A stretch of DNA of 6,553 bases, taken from NCBI GenBank assembly GCA_026984165.1, contig JALSSQ010000326.1, forward strand, positions 1 through 6,553. Reading direction: 5' to 3'. Below the pieces are notes generated by a model. That model did not search any database and had not been told where the DNA came from. It saw only the letters and a program-made list of their open reading frames with translations. Source of the stretch: Sulfurovum sp. Its GTDB lineage: Bacteria > Campylobacterota > Campylobacteria > Campylobacterales > Sulfurovaceae. The translations under genes and the position numbers were made by a program. Shown here in pieces: positions 1 to 6,243 of this stretch (the stretch's first letter is position 1; each line of letters begins with the position of its first letter).

Positions 1-385
1 TTTTATATGCTATAACTACAGCATTTTTAAGTGCATTTTTTACCGCTAAAGCATAGGCTCTAGCCATACCACCTGTACCCAACTTTACCCCTCCAAAATA
101 CCTTACAATAAGCACAGCAGTGTTTATAAGCTCTTCACCACGTAAAACATTTAGTGAGGGAGTACCTGCACAGCCTTTTGGTTCTCCATCATCAGAACTA
201 TTTTCTACAATGTGGTCAAACTCGTTTAGGTAACGTAAGGCATACACTACATGATTGGCTTTAGGGTGCTCTTGTTTTAGCTTTACTTGTAAGCCCTTAT
301 ACTCAGATATAGGTACAAGGTGTGCTATAAATTTAGAACGATTGACTTCAGTAATAGTGACAAAAGAAGTAGTTATGGTTTGCAT
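1..385 (-). CDS. yigZ: YigZ/IMPACT family protein, 3' end cut by window edge
   Basis: The 128 visible codons contain the N-terminal IMPACT (UPF0029) domain. Landmarks are KANHVVYAL (residues 42-50), SSDDGEPKGCAGTP (63-76) and the family signature IVRYFGGVKLGTGGMARAY (93-111). These leave little doubt about the family. Full-length members have about 200 residues, so a C-terminal part of roughly 70 residues lies beyond base 1. Family members are linked to translation or ribosome-associated regulation (eukaryotic IMPACT acts on the Gcn2 pathway), but the bacterial role is poorly defined and I assign no reaction. The ATG at 385-383 shares its A with the TAA stop of the preceding VanZ-like gene (TAATG). 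There is no obvious Shine-Dalgarno site, so translation is probably coupled by termination and reinitiation. The gene is the third visible member of the hemH run. No signal peptide or membrane segment is seen in the visible part, so the product is presumably cytosolic. Confidence 0.9.
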   Translation of the reverse strand, partial: MQTITTSFVTITEVNRSKFIAHLVPISEYKGLQVKLKQEHPKANHVVYALRYLNEFDHIVENSSDDGEPKGCAGTPSLNVLRGEELINTAVLIVRYFGGVKLGTGGMARAYALAVKNALKNAVVIAYK

Positions 386-726
386 TAGATGACTATACGT
401 AAATATTTGTAAAGCTTCAAACCTATAAAGCCCCCTATAAGATCTGCTAAAATATCTTGATAATCTGCAGAACGTGTGGGTAAAAAATATTGAGAAAACT
501 CTATGAAAATACCATATCCTAACAAAGCAACCAAAGCATACCAGTATGATATGCGATACGCAAGTCTAAGAAGTATTCCCAGCACTACAAATGCGAATAT
601 ATGATGTATTTTATCACTCACTTGTGGTACATGCGGGGCTAACGTATCAGGTAAAACAGCAAAGAGATATGATGTCAACAGTGCGACCCAAAACAGTATC
701 TTCCATTGTGTTTGATACTTATACAA
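385..726 (-). CDS. VanZ-like small integral membrane protein (TTG start preferred)
   Basis: The 113-residue product (from the TTG) is almost all hydrophobic segments: about residues 10-25, 43-57, 61-77 and 93-104. It carries VanZ-family landmarks: DKIHHIFAF (38-46), then IEFSQYFLPTRSADYQDILA (75-94), followed by a Gly-rich last helix. VanZ was named for a teicoplanin-resistance protein, but short chromosomal members like this have no established function and the name should not be read as antibiotic resistance. The frame can be extended to an ATG at 771-769 (128 aa), but that would overlap hemH by 53 bases and has no visible Shine-Dalgarno site. The TTG at 726-724 is preceded by AGAGGG with 6-base spacing, overlaps hemH by only 8 bases, and gives a protein that begins just before the first helix. 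I therefore prefer the TTG. The stop overlaps the yigZ start by one base, so hemH, this gene and yigZ are probably co-transcribed. Confidence 0.82.
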   Translation of the reverse strand: MYKYQTQWKILFWVALLTSYLFAVLPDTLAPHVPQVSDKIHHIFAFVVLGILLRLAYRISYWYALVALLGYGIFIEFSQYFLPTRSADYQDILADLIGGFIGLKLYKYLRIVI

Positions 727-1660
727 CTTTAACCCTCTTAATAATAAGATCCACAAATCTATCAGAATCATTCATACATGAAGCCACAATGTAGTCATCA
801 TACTTAATCTTTTGGGCAATCTCACGATGTTCTATATCCAATTCAAACACAGTTTCAGAATTATCAATAGTAAATGCTATTGGGAAGATAAGCACTTTTC
901 GATGTGTAGGATTACGCAATACATCTGCCAGATTTGGCTCTAGCCAATCTGCATTACCTACTTTAGACTGATAGACCAGTTTAATATCATGAAACGTGAT
1001 ACCACGTTCATGAAGATACATTTTAATGGCTGATGCATTTCCTTCCACCTGATTTTGATAAGGATCCCCTGCTTGGATAATACTTACAGGCAAACCATGG
1101 GCTGAGAGTAACAAATCATACTCCTGAGTATCTTTACCTTTTATCGCTTCCATAATCTTCTCACATGAGGCTGCAATATAGTCATAATCATCATAATAAG
1201 GGTCAATCACCGTTATCTTAGGACTATACCCTAAAACACTACACCTCTGCTCTATATCTTCTACAGATGAGAGTGTTGTAGTAGTTGAGTACTGTGGATA
1301 CATAGGAAATAAAATCAGTTCTTCAATGCCATCAGCTTGACATTTTTCAAGTGCAACATCTGCAAAAGGTGGCACATAGCGCATCACAGGATAGATAGGC
1401 AACTCTAATCTCTGTTCAAGTTTTGATATCAGTTTGTTTGTGAGTTCAGGCAAAGGTGATTTCCCACCAAGTAAAGCGTAATTTTCTTTCACTTCTTCCA
1501 GACGTTTATTGATAATAATAGCAGAGACAAGTTTACGTGTATAGGGATTCATAGTCAATATGTTTTTATCGGCAAACATATTACGTAAAAAAAGTTCTAC
1601 CTCTTCTATATTATTGGGACCCCCCATATTTAAAAGTAATAACGCCTGCTTTGAACTCAT
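719..1660 (-). CDS. hemH: Ferrochelatase HemH
   Basis: HemH inserts Fe2+ into a porphyrin (protoporphyrin IX in most Gram-negative bacteria), the last step of heme synthesis, in the cytosol or at the inner membrane face. The 313-residue length is typical. Visible landmarks are LLLLNMGGP at residues 7-15, LILFPMYPQYS at 115-125, and the ferrochelatase signature LLLSAHGLP followed by QAGDPY (183-201), which includes the catalytic histidine H188. A second conserved block, IAFTIDNSETVFELD (261-275), has E269 at the position of the family's conserved active-site glutamate. No C-terminal Fe-S cysteine cluster is seen. The ATG at 1660-1658 is preceded by AAGGA with 5-base spacing, and the protein begins just before the first beta strand, so the start is secure. 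The gene is first in a minus-strand run with the VanZ-like gene and yigZ, and it is divergent from kdsB. No clear heme- or iron-responsive site was found upstream. Confidence 0.97.
   Translation of the reverse strand: MSSKQALLLLNMGGPNNIEEVELFLRNMFADKNILTMNPYTRKLVSAIIINKRLEEVKENYALLGGKSPLPELTNKLISKLEQRLELPIYPVMRYVPPFADVALEKCQADGIEELILFPMYPQYSTTTTLSSVEDIEQRCSVLGYSPKITVIDPYYDDYDYIAASCEKIMEAIKGKDTQEYDLLLSAHGLPVSIIQAGDPYQNQVEGNASAIKMYLHERGITFHDIKLVYQSKVGNADWLEPNLADVLRNPTHRKVLIFPIAFTIDNSETVFELDIEHREIAQKIKYDDYIVASCMNDSDRFVDLIIKRVKVV
733..738 (-). promoter_or_regulatory. Ribosome binding site AGAGGG for the VanZ-like gene
   Basis: AGAGGG on the minus strand lies inside the last codons of hemH. It is separated by TTAAAG (6 bases) from the TTG at 726-724. 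It is the feature that decides the start of the VanZ-like gene, because the in-frame ATG further upstream has no comparable site. Confidence 0.5.
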
Positions 1661-1677
1661 TCACATCCTTTAAAGTC

Positions 1678-1705
1678 TTGTATTTTAGCATAGAGAGTGT
1701 AAAAT
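1678..1705 (+). promoter_or_regulatory. Putative kdsB promoter
   Basis: On the plus strand TAAAAT (1700-1705) resembles a -10 box, with a weak TTGTAT (1678-1683) 16 bases upstream as -35. A second -10 candidate, TATAGT, lies at 1716-1721 but would leave a leader of only about a dozen bases. The promoter must lie in this 80-base gap, because kdsB and hemH diverge here. Which box is used cannot be decided by eye. The candidate elements overlap the hemH -10 on the other strand. Confidence 0.3.
1682..1690 (-). promoter_or_regulatory. Putative extended -10 promoter of hemH
   Basis: On the minus strand the sequence reads TGCTAAAAT, an extended -10 (TGn followed by a TATAAT-like hexamer with one mismatch). 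It would place the transcription start near 1675, about 15 bases before the hemH ATG. No good -35 box is seen, which is common for extended -10 promoters and for the vegetative promoters of Campylobacterota. This is a pattern call only. Confidence 0.45.
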
Positions 1706-1740
1706 CATACATAAATATAGTTAATAACTAAAGGGATTTC

Positions 1741-2460
1741 ATGATTATCATTCCAGCACGTATCGGTTCTTCTCGTTTTCCAAATAAAGTATTAGCTGAC
1801 ATCGGTGGTATGCCTATGATCATACGCACTGCCAAAGCAGTACAAGGAGTAGATAGCGTGGTAATTGCTACAGATTCACAAGAAGTCCTAGAGATAGCAA
1901 AACAACACAATATACAAGCAATACTTACTTCAGATACACATCAAAGTGGTACAGACCGTATCTATGAAGCTGCACAAAAGCTTAGGCTTAATGAAGATGA
2001 AGTCATAATTAACGTACAAGGAGATGAACCCTTTATTGAAACAGAAGTTGTAGAAGCCATTTACAACTTAACACAAAACAATAAAGAAAATAATACCATC
2101 GTGATGAACTCATGTTATAAGACTATATCAAATCCAGAAGCAGATGATCCCAATATTGTAAAAGTAGTGACAGATAAAAACAATATTGCACTATATTTCT
2201 CTCGTGCCAAAGTGCCATACCCAAGAGATCACCATTTTGATACCTATAAAGGTCACTTGGGCATTTACGGTTTTACAATGAAGTCATTAAAAATATTTTG
2301 TGAAAGTACTCCCGCACCGCTTGAAAAGATAGAAAAGCTAGAACAACTTCGAGCACTCTATCATGGCTTTAAGATAGCCATGATAGAGGTAGAAACTGAA
2401 AGTTTTGGCATAGATACACCAGAAGACTTAAAAAAAGCACTTAAACACCACAATCTATAA
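1741..2460 (+). CDS. kdsB: 3-deoxy-manno-octulosonate cytidylyltransferase (CMP-Kdo synthetase)
   Basis: KdsB activates Kdo with CTP to give CMP-Kdo and pyrophosphate. CMP-Kdo is the donor for the inner core of LPS/LOS; the enzyme is cytosolic and Mg2+-dependent. The 239 residues match the family from end to end: IPARIGSSRFPNK (4-16, nucleotide-binding loop), HQSGTDRI (67-74), NVQGDEPFI (91-99, with D95 an expected metal ligand), NPNIVKVV-like DDPNIVKVV (135-143), LYFSRAKVPYPRD (151-163), HLGIYGF (172-178), LEKIEKLEQLRAL (194-206) and GIDTPEDL (223-230, with D225 the expected second metal ligand). The ATG is preceded by AAAGGG (1730-1735) with 5-base spacing. The gene stands alone on the plus strand, divergent from hemH and convergent with the secretion/pilus cluster. 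It contains a strong inverted repeat near its 3' end, listed separately. Confidence 0.97.
   Translation: MIIIPARIGSSRFPNKVLADIGGMPMIIRTAKAVQGVDSVVIATDSQEVLEIAKQHNIQAILTSDTHQSGTDRIYEAAQKLRLNEDEVIINVQGDEPFIETEVVEAIYNLTQNNKENNTIVMNSCYKTISNPEADDPNIVKVVTDKNNIALYFSRAKVPYPRDHHFDTYKGHLGIYGFTMKSLKIFCESTPAPLEKIEKLEQLRALYHGFKIAMIEVETESFGIDTPEDLKKALKHHNL
2356..2388 (+). repeat. Perfect 13-bp inverted repeat inside kdsB
   Basis: CTCTATCATGGCT (2356-2368) is followed by a 7-base loop TTAAGAT and then by the exact reverse complement AGCCATGATAGAG (2376-2388). In the kdsB mRNA it would form an uninterrupted 13-bp stem. It encodes residues 206-216 (around LYHGFKIAMIE) and is about 70 bases before the stop codon. 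No T-tract follows, so it does not look like an intrinsic terminator. Function, if any, is unknown. Confidence 0.85.
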
Positions 2461-2464
2461 TAAC

Positions 2465-2492
2465 AAAGTTACAAAATATCTTTTGTAACTTT
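2465..2492. terminator. Bidirectional intrinsic terminator between kdsB and the gspF-like gene
   Basis: AAAGTTACAAAA (2465-2476), loop TATC, and TTTTGTAACTTT (2481-2492) form a perfect 12-bp stem. It fills nearly all of the 34-base gap between two convergent genes, starting 5 bases after the kdsB stop and ending 3 bases before the last base of the gspF-like gene. The A-rich and T-rich flanks of the stem supply a U-run on either strand. On the minus strand it is followed by further T-rich sequence (GTTATTAT). The position and symmetry support a shared terminator, although the stem is AT-rich and so relatively weak. Confidence 0.75.
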
Positions 2493-2494
2493 AC

Positions 2495-3742
2495 CTATCC
2501 TTTGACTGCTTTTCCAAGATCCCACATAGGCATGAAAATACCAAGTGCCATAAGGAGTACCAATCCTGCTATAAAAAACATCATAATCGGTTCAATATAT
2601 GCAGCTAAATTATCTATCAAATCTTGAAACTCCATATCATAATAATTGGTTACTTTATCAAGCATAGCATCAAGTTGACCTCCAGCTTCACCTGCTTTAA
2701 TCATTTGAAGCAGCATATTTTCATAGAGCCCTGTAAGCTGAAATGCTTCAGCCAAATTCATTCCACGTCCAATGTTCGCATTCACCGTTAAAAGCTGTTC
2801 TTTAATCGCCTCATTGTCAACCATTCCAACTGCAGTCTCAAGAGCTTCAGATACAGGAATACCAGATTTTACCAGTTCTCCAAATACCAAATTATATTTA
2901 TGCATAGTAGAAAGAAAAATGGCTTTATTAATAAGATAAAATTTTGGATGTATTAATATTTTATCCATTTGATATTTAAAATCTTTGTTGTTATTATACA
3001 AATATTTTATTGCAAAAATACCACCTATTAAGAAAATAAGAATATATATACCAAAATTTGAAAAAGCCCATTCAAGTTTTAATAAAATTTGAGTTGGCAA
3101 TGGCAATTCTGTTTTAAATCTAGAAAATATATCTTTAAACTTTGGTACAACAACCATAATAAGTATTGTAAAGGCAATTCCCATTGCTGCCAAAGTAATA
3201 AGTGGAGATCTAATTGCCTTTTTAAATTTGGCTGTATTGTCTCTAATATTTTCTAAAATATTTGCAAGCTTATGATAGGATTCTGAAATATTTCCTGTTC
3301 TCTCTCCAAGATTTGTCATCGCTAAGGCGACATGTCCAAACTCTTCTGTATATGGTTTCATAGCATCCGACATACTGTTACCCGCATTAATATCAGAATT
3401 TATTTTAGTATATATCTCTTTTAACATTTTATTATCTGTATTGTCTGCAACATCTGTTAAGGTATCATTGATCGCAATACCTGCATCTGTCATCACTGCA
3501 ATTTGTCTAATAGTAGAAATTTTATCATTAATAGGTATTTTGGATTTTAATGATTTTTTTAATGTTTGAATTAACTCTGAAAATCCTTCTTCAAGAGGTG
3601 CTGAAGTCTCTACAGCCTTCATAACCATTGTAGTTGGAAATTTGTTTTTTGCTAATTTTACAGCTGCAATTCTATTGTCTGCCTTAATCAATTCAAGACG
3701 TTTTTTACCTTTATCCATAATGGTCACGTTAAAATATTTCAT
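2495..3742 (-). CDS. GspF/PilC/MshG-type inner-membrane platform protein
   Basis: The protein is the inner-membrane platform of a type II secretion or type IV pilus machine; it couples the cytosolic assembly ATPase to pilin or pseudopilin extraction. Its 415 residues fit the family (about 400). A short N-terminal region (1-45) precedes the first T2SSF domain (about 72-200), which contains AMTNLGERTG (141-150) and ends in a membrane helix at 180-200. A second helix spans 230-248. The second T2SSF domain (about 275-405) contains MIKAGEAGGQLDAML (347-361) and ends with the family-typical IEPIMMFFIAGLVLLMALGI (383-402) as third helix. The ATG overlaps the stop of the upstream ATPase gene by one base (TAATG), with GAGG 7 bases before it, so the two proteins are translationally coupled. 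This is the last gene of the visible operon, followed by a terminator. By position it corresponds to mshG or Campylobacter ctsF; which system it serves is inferred from context. Confidence 0.93.
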   Translation of the reverse strand: MKYFNVTIMDKGKKRLELIKADNRIAAVKLAKNKFPTTMVMKAVETSAPLEEGFSELIQTLKKSLKSKIPINDKISTIRQIAVMTDAGIAINDTLTDVADNTDNKMLKEIYTKINSDINAGNSMSDAMKPYTEEFGHVALAMTNLGERTGNISESYHKLANILENIRDNTAKFKKAIRSPLITLAAMGIAFTILIMVVVPKFKDIFSRFKTELPLPTQILLKLEWAFSNFGIYILIFLIGGIFAIKYLYNNNKDFKYQMDKILIHPKFYLINKAIFLSTMHKYNLVFGELVKSGIPVSEALETAVGMVDNEAIKEQLLTVNANIGRGMNLAEAFQLTGLYENMLLQMIKAGEAGGQLDAMLDKVTNYYDMEFQDLIDNLAAYIEPIMMFFIAGLVLLMALGIFMPMWDLGKAVKG

Positions 3743-5478
3743 TACAACCTCGCTACTCTGTAAATTTCTTCAATTGTAGATTTTCCCTCTAATGCTTTAT
3801 TTACGCCATCTTGAAACATCGTCACAAAACCTTCTAATTCTGCCTGTTTTGTTAACTCTTCTTTGGAAGCTGCTTTTGCAATCATTCTTGCCAATGTTTC
3901 AGATATTGTTAAGACTTCTGAAATCATTTCACGTCCAGTATAGCCTGTATGTCCACACTCTTTACATCCTTCTCCCTTGTAAAAAGTAGGGTTTTCAGGC
4001 AAATATTGTTCCACATTTTTAAGCAATAACGGATCCAGTGTCGTCGTCACTTTACAATGTTGACATATCTTTCTTACCAATCTTTGCGCCTGAATAGCAA
4101 CCAATGCACCTGATACAAGGTACTCTTCAATTCCCATATCTAAAATTCTTGATATAGATGAAATAGCATCATTAGTGTGCAGTGTTGAAAGAACCAAGTG
4201 TCCAGTTAATGCCGCTTGAATCGCAATACGCAATGTCTCCTGATCTCTAATCTCACCAATCATAATTTTATCGGGATCTTGTCTCAATATAGATTTCAAT
4301 GCATCTGCAAATCCTAATCCAACACTCTCTTTTACATTTACCTGCTGCAATCCTGCCATTTGATACTCCACAGGATCCTCTACAGTAATAATCTTATCTT
4401 TGACATCTTTTATAGCATTAATCGCACCATATAGCGTAGTTGTTTTTCCTGAACCTGTAGGTCCAGTCACCAATACAATCCCATATGGCACTTGTATTGC
4501 TTCAGAAAATCTATCATATGACAGTTTGCTCATACCAGCATCTTCAAGTTTAATCATTGCCTTGGATTTATCAAGAATTCTCAAAACAATGGATTCCCCT
4601 TGAATCGTAGGTAGTGTAGAAACCCTAAAATCAAACTCTCTTTGTGACACTGTAGCAGAAAACCTACCATCCTGAGGTTTCCTTTTTTCTGCTATATCAA
4701 GATTTGAAAGTAGTTTCATTCTAGAAGAGAGAGGATTAAAAATATCTTTATCAAACGTAAAACTTTGTCTTAAAATTCCATCAATACGTTCACGAACGAC
4801 ACATGATTTTTCAGTAGCTTCAATATGTATATCACTTGCACCTGCATAAATAGAAGATTTTAAAATAATATCAATCAATTTCAAAACTGCTGGAGATTCA
4901 TCACTGTCCTCTTCAATACCACCATCATTTAGATCTTTACGTATATCTGAAACCAAACCTTTAATACTTTCATTAATTTCAAGTCTTTGTAGATGTTGTT
5001 CTATCTGTTTTGGTCTTGCAATGGCTATACGTATTGGCTTTTTAGGAAAGAGTCGCTGAATGGCATCTTGGGCTGCCATATCTAAAGGATCATCAAATAC
5101 TATTTGAACATTTAAATCAGTCTCTTCTATAGGTACAATATTATATTTCAAAAGTTGCTTATAGGGTACCTGAGAAAAAAGACGCATATCAATTTCTACA
5201 TCATCTAAGTCCAAATATTCAACATTAAGTGCTTTTGCAATTTCTTGTATAATAGGAACGATATCAATCCCTTCGATTTTCTCCAAATGAGACAATGTTA
5301 TAATTCCTTGACGTACTTTTTTTGCTAAAAACATCTCTACTGATTGCAAATCAATCATCTTTTCAGCAATTAAATTTGCAAAAGAGATTTTTTTGGGTGG
5401 TCTGCTCTTTACCAAAGTTGATATTGCATCTTTTGTAATTAGGTTCTCTTTAAGCATCATCTCAATTAGTTTTACCAT
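3742..5478 (-). CDS. GspE/PilB/MshE-type assembly ATPase
   Basis: This cytosolic hexameric ATPase powers pilus or pseudopilus assembly. The 578 residues contain an N-terminal region (1-70) that looks like a degenerate MshEN-type domain, a second N-domain (about 75-165, with FDDPLDMAAQDAI at 128-140), and the secretion ATPase core. Core motifs are Walker A GPTGSGKTT (339-347), the Asp box IITVEDPVEYQ (363-373), Walker B and signature LRQDPDKIMIGEIRDQET (398-415, catalytic E409), and the His box TGHLVLSTLHTND (425-437). The zinc-binding tetracysteine C472/C475 and C505/C508 marks an assembly (GspE/PilB) rather than a retraction (PilT) ATPase. All catalytic elements are intact. The Shine-Dalgarno TAAGGAAG includes the stop codon of the upstream gene, 12 bases separate the two genes, and the stop overlaps the platform gene by one base. 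Its context matches mshE or ctsE. Confidence 0.95.
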   Translation of the reverse strand: MVKLIEMMLKENLITKDAISTLVKSRPPKKISFANLIAEKMIDLQSVEMFLAKKVRQGIITLSHLEKIEGIDIVPIIQEIAKALNVEYLDLDDVEIDMRLFSQVPYKQLLKYNIVPIEETDLNVQIVFDDPLDMAAQDAIQRLFPKKPIRIAIARPKQIEQHLQRLEINESIKGLVSDIRKDLNDGGIEEDSDESPAVLKLIDIILKSSIYAGASDIHIEATEKSCVVRERIDGILRQSFTFDKDIFNPLSSRMKLLSNLDIAEKRKPQDGRFSATVSQREFDFRVSTLPTIQGESIVLRILDKSKAMIKLEDAGMSKLSYDRFSEAIQVPYGIVLVTGPTGSGKTTTLYGAINAIKDVKDKIITVEDPVEYQMAGLQQVNVKESVGLGFADALKSILRQDPDKIMIGEIRDQETLRIAIQAALTGHLVLSTLHTNDAISSISRILDMGIEEYLVSGALVAIQAQRLVRKICQHCKVTTTLDPLLLKNVEQYLPENPTFYKGEGCKECGHTGYTGREMISEVLTISETLARMIAKAASKEELTKQAELEGFVTMFQDGVNKALEGKSTIEEIYRVARL

Positions 5479-5490
5479 TTTTTATCTTCC

Positions 5491-6243
5491 TTAATGTTTT
5501 AATCTAAATAATAATTCTTTTGCTTTGGAAGAGTTAGAGTGTTTGATATAGTTTTTAAGTATTTCTATTGCCTCATTGATATGACCAAGCTTTATTTTTG
5601 ATTTTATAAAAATAATCCAACTCTCTTCTATATGATTATTCACCTTATTGGTTTGCAGTGCCCAATATTCAGATTTTTTGTAATTTCCTCTTCTAAAATA
5701 ACTTTTTGCTAAAAAGAGAGAATCATCCACATCATGAGCTTGCATAAAACGTTTTTCTACATCCTTATAAGCACTTACACTTGAAGATTCAATAATATTC
5801 AAATGTATTTTTTTATATCTTTTTTTAACGTTTTCGGATTTTTTTTCCACTTTCATGTATGCTTTTCTTTTTTGAATTTTTTTTGGTTGTTCTAGTATCG
5901 GTATATTATCTACAACAGGAAGAGTTGGTATCGTTTCATCTTTTATTGGTTCAAGCATTGGTTTAATAGTTTCAACTTTATCCATTGTTTTAACCTGTTT
6001 TCTTACTTGTATTTCAGAAAATGCACTATCTATAATGACTTTGTTCTCTTGTTTATTCTTTCTTTCAATACTCTTATTATGCTTAAATTGAATTGATGAA
6101 AAAGAAGGAAAGTGAATATGGTCAAAAAATAAAAATCCAAGAATAGACAATAAAAGCAAACCTAAGGAAAATAATAAATAAGGCTTTCGTTGTCGTCTTT
6201 TATACTCTTTCCATTCTTCTTCAAGTGCCTTAATATCATACAT
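5491..6243 (-). CDS. Single-pass membrane protein with basic linker and TPR-like C-terminus (MshN/CtsX position)
   Basis: I do not recognise a precise family from the sequence alone. The 250 residues show a charged cytosolic start with RRQRK at 16-20, one membrane helix at about 22-40 (positive-inside rule: C-terminus in the periplasm), and a low-complexity linker (41-150). The linker has a Pro-rich stretch (94-120) and a very basic segment (121-145). The C-terminal region (about 160-250) is helical and resembles TPR repeats, for example SLFLAKSYFRRGNYKKSEYW at 175-194 and SWIIFIKSKIKLGHINEAIE at 208-227. No signal peptidase site is evident. The ATG overlaps the stop of the upstream AAA+ gene by 8 bases (ATGTATGA), with AGGG 7 bases upstream. 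Between an MshM-like ATPase and an MshE-like ATPase, this is where MshN (membrane-anchored TPR protein) and Campylobacter CtsX lie, so a role in anchoring or bridging the pilus or DNA-uptake machine is inferred. Confidence 0.8.
   Translation of the reverse strand: MYDIKALEEEWKEYKRRQRKPYLLFSLGLLLLSILGFLFFDHIHFPSFSSIQFKHNKSIERKNKQENKVIIDSAFSEIQVRKQVKTMDKVETIKPMLEPIKDETIPTLPVVDNIPILEQPKKIQKRKAYMKVEKKSENVKKRYKKIHLNIIESSSVSAYKDVEKRFMQAHDVDDSLFLAKSYFRRGNYKKSEYWALQTNKVNNHIEESWIIFIKSKIKLGHINEAIEILKNYIKHSNSSKAKELLFRLKH

Noticed and set aside
385..726. VanZ-like gene as a glycopeptide-resistance determinant
   Set aside because: Only the membrane-protein family is shared; no van cluster is present, and a Gram-negative cell is not a natural target of these drugs.
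591..794. Plus-strand ORF of 67 codons opposite the VanZ-like gene and hemH
   Set aside because: It lies antisense to two recognisable genes, has no family resemblance and no convincing ribosome binding site.
1661..1740. Possible Fur box upstream of hemH
   Set aside because: AT-rich sequence gives loose matches, but no stretch fits the GATAAT-type repeats well enough to support a call.
1728..1910. Minus-strand ORF of 60 codons opposite the start of kdsB
   Set aside because: It is antisense to the conserved KdsB N-terminus; the open frame follows from kdsB codon use.
2356..2388. kdsB internal hairpin as an intrinsic terminator
   Set aside because: No T-tract follows on either strand and it lies within the coding region before conserved GIDTPED residues.
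3792..3989. Plus-strand ORF opposite the C-terminal part of the GspE-type ATPase
   Set aside because: It is antisense to the tetracysteine region of an intact gene, Leu-rich from reversed codons, with no support.
4400..4603. Plus-strand ORF opposite the Walker A region of the GspE-type ATPase
   Set aside because: It is the complement of highly conserved ATPase sequence and has no independent evidence of coding.
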